DNA of 18,159 nucleotides from assembly GCA_035527715.1 (NCBI GenBank), contig DATKZY010000104.1, forward strand, positions 1-18,159, given 5' to 3'. Source of the stretch: DSUN01 sp035527715 (GTDB lineage Bacteria > Planctomycetota > PUPC01 > DSUN01). Positions 13,360 to 18,159 of the stretch are shown here, in pieces. Below the pieces are notes generated by a model. The model did no database searches. It had not been told where the DNA came from and saw only the letters and a list, made by a program, of their open reading frames with translations. The position numbers and the translations under genes are program-made. Position 1 is the stretch's first letter. Each line of letters begins with the position of its first letter.

Positions 13360-14972
13360 CGGCGGTCATCTCCAACAGTGGGGGGTCCGGCCTCCCGTCG
13401 AGGCCCCGCCTGCTCTGCCCGAGCATACGTCAGGTGCAGGAGGAGCATGTCGCAGCCCTCGTAGTAGTTGTCCATGATCCGGTAGGAGGCGACGGGCTCG
13501 GTCGCCTCGAGTAACTCGCGGCAGTAGGTTGCGATGGGGCGGAACTCGTTGGGGTAGCCGACGAAGTAGGCCGGGCGCCAGCGCGCGACTCGCCGACGCA
13601 AGGACTCACCGGTCCGCCAGGCGGTGGCGATCGGGCGAATGCGATCGCCAAAGAGCGCGGCCATGTGGCCGAACTGGCCGAGGAGGGCCACCGGGGCGTC
13701 CGCCGAGCCGACCCGGGCCGCGACGTCGCGCGCCGAATCGAGGAGCGAGGTCTTGTGAGTCCGCGCCGCGTAGCGGTAAAGCGACGGAACCTGCGCGAGG
13801 ACATGGAGGGCGAGGACCAGGAGGAGCATGGCCACGCGTCTCCGCGTGGCCACGTGAGCGATGAGGCTCGCCACAAGGTACGCGGCAGGGAAAATCGTGA
13901 ACGTGAGCCATCGCGGCACCTGGTACTCGAAGAGGCCGAAGAAGAGCATCCCCAGGATCAGCCAGAGCGCCATGGCGGCCAGCGGACGCCGGTGGCCCGC
14001 GCAGCGCTCGACGGCCCCGGGCGGCGGGGCTGGGCGCTCCCTCCCCCGCCGGAGCCGCGCCAGCAGCACCGCAAGCCCCAGGATGGCCGCGATGCAGGGC
14101 ACCTCGCGCCAGGGCTGTCGGGAGTAGGTCCACAGGAGGCGCAACTCGTTGAGCACCGCGGCCTTGGGCGTCACACCGGCGTGAGACTTCTCCATCAGCC
14201 CCTGGGACTCCGCGGCGTCCGCGCCCGCGCACTCGAGCAGGGCGATCTGCACGGCGCCCAGGAGGCACACCGCACCGAGGCCAAACGCAACGATCCCCCC
14301 GGCCTGTCTCATCTTGCCCCCGCGACAGGCACGATACGCCTCCCACGCCCAGAGCGCGGACACCGCGAGAGCGGCGTAGAGGAACGTGAGCTTGCACCAC
14401 ACGCTGAGGACAGCGAACGCGAAGCTCGCCGCCACCCAACGCCACCGGCCGCGCCAGCAGACCCACGACGCGAGGGCCAGCAAGCTCAGCAGAGTCCCCA
14501 AGGGTTCGACGAAGGCGACCCGTGAGAAGGTGAATTCGTCCAGCGACGCGGCGACGACCAGGCAGCAGATCAGGCTCTCCGCGCGCGTCTTCCCGTGTCG
14601 GCACAACCGGTAGAACACGGCGACCGACGCGACGGAGAACACCACGGAGGCATACCGCGTGGCGACCAGCACGTTGCGGAAGAGGCCCCCCAGCGCCAGG
14701 GTCAGCGCCGTGTAGAGCGGGGCCACGTAGAGGCCCCAGTTCACGTCGAGGTCGTTCCGCAGGACCCCGAACGTGTAGTAGAGCTTGGCCGGCTTGAGAT
14801 AGCCGCCCTCGTCCGTGACTAATGCCCCGCTCCCCGAGACGATCCCGCCGGGTGCGTCGAGGGTGATCCAGAGGAAACGCGCGGCCAGGAGCGCCACGAG
14901 CGCGGCGGCCAGGCACAGGTCGAGCGCCCGGCGCGGCGCTTCAGGGCGGCTGTCGGCTCTTCCTTGGATCAT
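13356..14972 (-). CDS. Polytopic membrane glycosyltransferase-like protein (GT-C/PMT-like)
   Basis: The 538-residue protein has about 10-12 hydrophobic helices from residue 17 to about 410 and a soluble C-terminal part. After the first helix an external loop carries TDEGGYLKPAK (Asp54, Glu55), placed like the catalytic acidic pair of PMT_2/ArnT-type GT-C enzymes that use polyprenyl-phosphate sugars. The soluble tail (about 420-520, PVALLGQFGHMAALFG...RPAYFVGYPNEF) resembles the C-terminal region of such proteins. It would sit in the inner membrane and add a sugar to an external lipid or protein. Only a weak GAGAAG precedes the ATG, 12 bases after the GH42-like stop, so coupling to that gene is probable. 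It overlaps the PHP gene by 4 bases. Acceptor and donor are unknown. Confidence 0.8.
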   Translation of the reverse strand: MIQGRADSRPEAPRRALDLCLAAALVALLAARFLWITLDAPGGIVSGSGALVTDEGGYLKPAKLYYTFGVLRNDLDVNWGLYVAPLYTALTLALGGLFRNVLVATRYASVVFSVASVAVFYRLCRHGKTRAESLICCLVVAASLDEFTFSRVAFVEPLGTLLSLLALASWVCWRGRWRWVAASFAFAVLSVWCKLTFLYAALAVSALWAWEAYRACRGGKMRQAGGIVAFGLGAVCLLGAVQIALLECAGADAAESQGLMEKSHAGVTPKAAVLNELRLLWTYSRQPWREVPCIAAILGLAVLLARLRRGRERPAPPPGAVERCAGHRRPLAAMALWLILGMLFFGLFEYQVPRWLTFTIFPAAYLVASLIAHVATRRRVAMLLLVLALHVLAQVPSLYRYAARTHKTSLLDSARDVAARVGSADAPVALLGQFGHMAALFGDRIRPIATAWRTGESLRRRVARWRPAYFVGYPNEFRPIATYCRELLEATEPVASYRIMDNYYEGCDMLLLHLTYARAEQAGPRREAGPPTVGDDRR

Positions 14973-14984
14973 CGTCGGCTCTTC

Positions 14985-17111
14985 TCAGGCACGGGCGTAT
15001 CGGAGCCATCTGCCGCTGTGCGCGGGGAGCTCGATCGGGGCGCCGATCTCCAGCGCCTCCTGCGTCACGGCGTCCGTGGCTGCGTGATAGCTCTGGTCGC
15101 GGGTGTCGAGGGTCACGGACGTCGCCGGGCCGTCGTTGATGAGGAAGTAGTGGTCGGCGGCGGGAGCCGCGAGGCGGTAGGCGATGGCGCCGTCGCACCC
15201 GTAGGGCGCACAGTGCTCGCCCAGCGCGTGCCGCACGAGCATCTCCTCGGCCACGATGTCGCCCGGCCGGCAGCACGTCAGGCTGGCCTCGTAGCCCAAC
15301 ACGACGCCTGCGCCCTTCCCCAGGCGATTCTCGGCAATGGCTGGCGCCCCGCTGTCGTAGTGGGCAAGGGCCTGGGCGGACGTGAGGCCGAGGTCGAGGA
15401 CGAAGCCATCGAGCGCCACCCCCTCGATCGAGCGCGGGACGTTGCTCGAGTACTGGTAGTCGCGGATCACGCAGCCGAAGATGCCCTCGAACGGCGTCCC
15501 CTCCCCTGTCGGCAGCAGCCGGCCGAATTCGTCGTAGTAGGCGCCGGGCATGTCGAGCACCAGGCGGCCGCCGTCGCAGACGTAGTTCGACAGGATGTCG
15601 AGCAGGTCGCCGCTGAGGGCGATGGCGGCAGGAAGGTAGATGACCCGGTAGCGGCGGGCCAGGCCCTTCCGCAGGTCGGTGGCCGTGACGTGTTCCCAGG
15701 GGACGTTGTGGTTGATGAGGGCGCGGCTGACGCCGACGCGGGCGTGGATGGGGACGTGCCTGAACTTGTCGCGCCCGCACACGGAGATCGCTGCCCACAT
15801 CGCCTCGTTGTCAAAATCCACGAACACGCCGACGAGCGGCTCCTTGTGGGCGGCCCACAACTCGTCGCGCCAGCGGCGGGCGGCCTGGCCGATCTGGCCG
15901 ACCTTGATCGTGCGGGCCGTGGGCTTGCCGTCGCGGCCGAGGAGCGCGTATTCGCCCGCCTCCCAGCCGGCGCTCCGCCCGTTCCAGCACCAGTGGCCGA
16001 AGCCCTTGAAGCCCGCGGCGAGGTAGCTCAGCATGAGCTGAGTCATCACCCCGTCGTCCACCGTGAAGCCAGCGGTCTTCGCGGCGCCGGCCGGCTCCCA
16101 GGCCTTGCCGCCGCTGAGCTGCTGGGGGCCGCCCGTGGACTCCCAGGTGGCCGCCCAGCCGCCTTTGAACCAGTCCTGGGCCAGCGACGCCTGCATGTAG
16201 ACGGGGCGGACGACCTCGAAGTCCACCTCCTCGAAGTGCCACGACAGGTGGATGGAGGGGTAGAAGGAGCCGCCGCGAGCCATCTCCTCGGCGATGCCCT
16301 CCATATCGGTGGCCCGGGCGGCGAACGGCAGGAAGAGGCCCATCTCGCCCCCCGCGCGGTACGGCTCGTTTGGGTCGCGTTGCAGGGCGCGGTCCACTTT
16401 GCGGCGGAGCGTCGCGAGATACACGTCGGCCTTGAAGCGGAGGATGTCGCGGACGTGGCGGTATTCCTTGGGATTCACGTCGAGGATGCCGGCCTCGGCC
16501 TCGCGCCACGTCTGCCACAGGGTCTTCCCCTCGGCGATGCCGGCGTGGTGCATGTTCCAGGCGTCGTTGAGCGCCTTGAGCGAGCCATAGCTCTTCCTGA
16601 GCCAGGTGACGAAGTGCGGCACCGCCTTCGGGTCGAGCTTCATGTCGAAGCTGTACGGGATGTCGGGTCCCTCGCCGTCGCCCTCTCCTGCGCCGGCCAG
16701 GACGTCAATCCGCTCGCGGAAGACCTTGGTCTGGTAATCGAGGAAGACCTTGTTGGAGCGAATCTCGGCGACGGGCGTGTCGCGGGGGATGCCCAGTTCG
16801 TCGAGCAACTTGTCGGTGATCGGCTCCCAGCCGCCCTCGTCGTACCACCAGGGGGCGATTCCCTCGTCGAGGGCCATGTGCATGATCTGCTCGGGGGTGG
16901 TGCCGGGGCAGGTCATGAAGCCCTTGAGGCACGTGAAGCCCAGCTCCTTCATCAGGCGGAAGTGAGCGCGGATGTCCGCCTCGGTCATCTCTGGCCATTG
17001 GATGAACACGCAACCGACGTGGATGGGGGCGATCTTGCGGAACTTCCGCTGCATTGGCGAGTCGTGCAGGCGGTCGTACAACTCAACCAGGAACTCGTCT
17101 TTCTCTGGCAA
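14985..17111 (-). CDS. GH42-like glycoside hydrolase with trimerisation-type domain
   Basis: The 708-residue protein (numbering from the chosen TTG) looks like a family 42 relative: a TIM barrel at about 20-425, then a flavodoxin-like middle domain (EPLVGVFVDFDN at about 427) resembling Glyco_hydro_42M, then a small beta domain. LNDAWN (181-186) and GFGHWCWNGRSAGWEAGEY match GH42 landmarks, and WESTGG (Glu324) corresponds to the nucleophile. The usual Asn-Glu acid/base before the LN-AW motif is not seen; SFDMKLD stands there, with Glu256 in GGEMG as another candidate. There is no signal peptide. I choose the TTG at 17111 because upstream residues overlap the promoter and the first ATG (17054) lacks a Shine-Dalgarno sequence; the start remains uncertain. 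It is the first gene of the operon. Confidence 0.82.
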   Translation of the reverse strand: MPEKDEFLVELYDRLHDSPMQRKFRKIAPIHVGCVFIQWPEMTEADIRAHFRLMKELGFTCLKGFMTCPGTTPEQIMHMALDEGIAPWWYDEGGWEPITDKLLDELGIPRDTPVAEIRSNKVFLDYQTKVFRERIDVLAGAGEGDGEGPDIPYSFDMKLDPKAVPHFVTWLRKSYGSLKALNDAWNMHHAGIAEGKTLWQTWREAEAGILDVNPKEYRHVRDILRFKADVYLATLRRKVDRALQRDPNEPYRAGGEMGLFLPFAARATDMEGIAEEMARGGSFYPSIHLSWHFEEVDFEVVRPVYMQASLAQDWFKGGWAATWESTGGPQQLSGGKAWEPAGAAKTAGFTVDDGVMTQLMLSYLAAGFKGFGHWCWNGRSAGWEAGEYALLGRDGKPTARTIKVGQIGQAARRWRDELWAAHKEPLVGVFVDFDNEAMWAAISVCGRDKFRHVPIHARVGVSRALINHNVPWEHVTATDLRKGLARRYRVIYLPAAIALSGDLLDILSNYVCDGGRLVLDMPGAYYDEFGRLLPTGEGTPFEGIFGCVIRDYQYSSNVPRSIEGVALDGFVLDLGLTSAQALAHYDSGAPAIAENRLGKGAGVVLGYEASLTCCRPGDIVAEEMLVRHALGEHCAPYGCDGAIAYRLAAPAADHYFLINDGPATSVTLDTRDQSYHAATDAVTQEALEIGAPIELPAHSGRWLRYARA

Positions 17112-17181
17112 GGCACTCGCCCCGATTCCTACGTTTGCGCGGCAACGGCCCGCCGACGCTCCTCGCGCCTCCCAGCCTACG

Positions 17182-17210
17182 CTTTTAGCCGACCTGTGGC
17201 ACCCTGTCAA
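17182..17210 (-). promoter_or_regulatory. Promoter of the seven-gene operon
   Basis: On the minus strand TTGACA (17210-17205) is followed after 17 bases by TAAAAG (17187-17182), which keeps four of six -10 consensus bases. Transcription should start near 17175, about 65 bases before the TTG start at 17111. It is the only clear promoter found before the seven tightly packed genes. The repeated 12-bp words at 17263-17302 lie about 55-90 bases upstream of it. Confidence 0.7.
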
Positions 17211-17262
17211 GTGCCCTGGCTTCTTCGAATATGGGCCAAAGTTGTGGGCCGGTCAACATGGC

Positions 17263-17302
17263 CAAGATGGCCACGCGCGCAACACAGGAGGTGGCCATCT
17301 TG
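17263..17302. repeat. 12-bp inverted repeat upstream of the operon promoter
   Basis: CAAGATGGCCAC (17263-17274) and its exact reverse complement GTGGCCATCTTG (17291-17302) flank 16 bases. The word recurs a third time in direct orientation at 17403-17414, and a near copy (CAACATGGCC) begins at 17254. The spacing would allow a dimeric regulator to bind, or a hairpin to form in RNA. It lies in a 350-base stretch (17211-17560) that shows no convincing gene. Confidence 0.6.
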
Positions 17303-17402
17303 AAACCGCAGGGGCCAGGCGTGCAGTGCAGATCATAAGCTCTTTGGCCATCAGCACATGTGGCGTTCATTCCGTTCGCGCCACCCACCCTGCGCGCCCC
17401 GT

Positions 17403-17414
17403 CAAGATGGCCAC
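17403..17414. repeat. Third copy of the 12-bp word CAAGATGGCCAC
   Basis: The same 12 bases as the left arm of the inverted repeat at 17263-17274, 140 bases further on and in the same orientation. Three exact 12-bp copies within 152 bases are unlikely by chance in unique sequence, although the base composition here favours GGCC words. Confidence 0.5.
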
Positions 17415-17513
17415 CCCATCGCGGCGACCCCGAAGCGACGCGGCATCCGTCAAGAGCATCGGCAGAACCATTCGGGGCAAGATGATTGAAGACCAACCCT
17501 TCCCGATCGTACC

Positions 17514-17541
17514 CGAACACCGAACACCGAAAACCGATAAC
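17514..17541. repeat. 7-bp tandem array (CGAACAC type)
   Basis: Four heptamers follow one another: CGAACAC, CGAACAC, CGAAAAC and CGATAAC. Read on the minus strand this gives GTTATCG, GTTTTCG, GTGTTCG and GTGTTCG. The array lies 23 bases from another heptamer array at 17565-17638, and the bases between can be read as further degraded 7-bp units. Confidence 0.7.
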
Positions 17542-17561
17542 CGCTCTTCCTCCCCCCGCCT

Positions 17562-18159
17562 TCACTGCCGCCTGCCTCCTGCGGCCTGCCGACTTTCACT
17601 TCCCTCTTCACTGCCGCCTGCCTCCTGCCGACTTGCACCCGCTCCCCCCGCCTCTCCCTCCAGGACGATGATGTAGAGGTGGTTGGCAAAGCCAACGCTC
17701 GTGACAATGGCCTCGTGGCCCCTCAGGCATGCTAGCTGGGCCCCGGTCGAAGCCTCCCAGACCCGCACTGTGTTGTCACCCGGCGCGCTCACGATGCGGC
17801 AGCCTTCGGGCGAAAAGGCCACAGCCAAGACCGACCCTTCGTGGCCCCGGAAGACGGCGATCTGGGCGGTGCCGAGGTGGATGGGGGGCGGGCGGAGCCA
17901 GGGGTGGCGTCTTCCCTATCGGAGCGCCAGGCCGCCAGGAGGTCGCAGAGCTTGGGGCCGGGGAGGGACCAGGGGGGAGTCTCGCGCCAGCCGCCTTCGG
18001 GGACGATGTAGTGGGCGGCGGCTTCGGGGCAGTCGTACCACCAACAGGTGTTCCAGAGGCATTGGAAGAGGGTGGTGGGGTGTCGGACGATGAAGTGGAT
18101 GTCGCGGCGAAGGGCTTCCTCCACCAGGCGGAGCATGCGCGCCTTCGGATGGCCCTGGG
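17562..18159 (-). pseudogene. WD40-repeat protein, 3' end, frameshifted and truncated
   Basis: The gene enters from beyond the right edge. One frame reads inward from the edge (QGHPKARMLRLVEEALRRD, then FQCLWNTCWWYDCPEAAAHY) to about 17915. Homology then continues in another frame as HPWLRPPPIHLGTAQIAVFRGHEG, AVAFSPEGCRIVSAPGDNTV and RVWEASTGAQLACLRGHEA, which are one complete WD40 blade and the start of a second. The switch fits loss of one base near 17915-17925; the second frame has a TAG just upstream and no obvious slippery heptamer. After VGF the WD40 pattern stops and the frame runs through the 7-bp repeats (Gly/Ala/Ser/Gln-rich) to a TGA at 17564-17562. WD40 proteins of this size normally have seven or more blades. 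A sequencing error could explain the frameshift, but not the loss of the remaining blades. Confidence 0.7.
17565..17638. repeat. 7-bp array (CTGCCGC type) in two imperfect copies
   Basis: Units read CTGCCGC, CTGCCTC, CTGCGGC, CTGCCGA (17565-17592), then CTTTCA, CTTCCCT, CTTCA, and again CTGCCGC, CTGCCTC, CTGCCGA, CTTGCAC (17611-17638). The second copy lacks exactly the CTGCGGC unit, so the copies differ by one whole heptamer. The array supplies the last codons and the stop codon of the truncated WD40 frame. Confidence 0.75.

Noticed and set aside
14964..17303. Plus-strand open frame of 779 codons
   Set aside because: Antisense to the GH42-like gene; it has no motif and no start signals.
17253..17414. 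CRISPR-like array
   Set aside because: Only three 12-bp words with one inverted and irregular spacing (16 and about 100 bases); there are no regular spacers and no cas genes.
17185..17565. Minus-strand open frame of 126 codons in the gap before the operon
   Set aside because: It has no recognisable domain, begins inside the heptamer array and ends inside the operon promoter, so it is more likely accidental.
17891..17930. Programmed ribosomal frameshift in the WD40 gene
   Set aside because: No slippery heptamer of the X-XXY-YYZ type and no evident downstream structure; mutation or sequence error is simpler.

Overview
The window is GC-rich and bacterial, and looks like a member of the PVC superphylum, most probably an uncultured planctomycete. 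This rests on several types seen together: a type II secretion-like prepilin protein with a long glycine/aspartate-rich body, a two-domain WD40 protein of planctomycete style, unusual GH42-like and GH39-like glycosidases, and a TMTC-like mannosyltransferase with C-terminal TPRs. The taxon is an inference. I see no rRNA, tRNA, CRISPR, integrase or transposase.

Layout. Left edge (1-1290, plus strand): the 3' end of a DUF1015 protein, then a prepilin-like gene with a consensus sigma-70 promoter, an unusually complete Shine-Dalgarno sequence and a strong terminator. Facing it (1277-4275, minus strand): a membrane GT-C/TPR protein and an FAD-dependent oxidoreductase. At 4361-4998 (plus) a small RRM RNA-binding protein sits behind an extended -10 promoter, with a leader of about 230 nt, and ends in a strong terminator. 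From 17.2 kb back to 5.04 kb (minus strand) seven genes lie head to tail with gaps of -4 to 32 bp behind one good promoter: GH42-like glycosidase, GT-C membrane protein, PHP metallohydrolase, beta-helix protein, ADP-ribosylglycohydrolase-like protein, GH39-like secreted glycosidase, and a large secreted protein of unknown function. At the right edge (17562-18159, minus) lies the end of a WD40 gene that is frameshifted and truncated.

How it works together. The seven-gene block looks like one transcription unit for handling a glycan or glycoconjugate. It mixes apparently cytoplasmic enzymes (GH42-like, PHP, ADP-ribosylglycohydrolase-like), an inner-membrane glycosyltransferase and two exported proteins, yet has no transporter, no regulator and no sugar kinase or isomerase. 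The substrate cannot be read from sequence. The GH42-like enzyme keeps a nucleophile-like Glu but seems to lack the usual Asn-Glu acid/base pair.

The most unusual non-coding signal is short DNA with a 7-bp period. One array lies inside the coding sequence of the GT-C/TPR protein (2590-2638). Two more lie side by side in 17514-17638, where the WD40 reading frame runs into them and ends. In the last array the two copies differ by exactly one 7-bp unit, as slippage would produce. A 12-bp word present three times (once inverted) lies upstream of the operon promoter and could be a regulator site.
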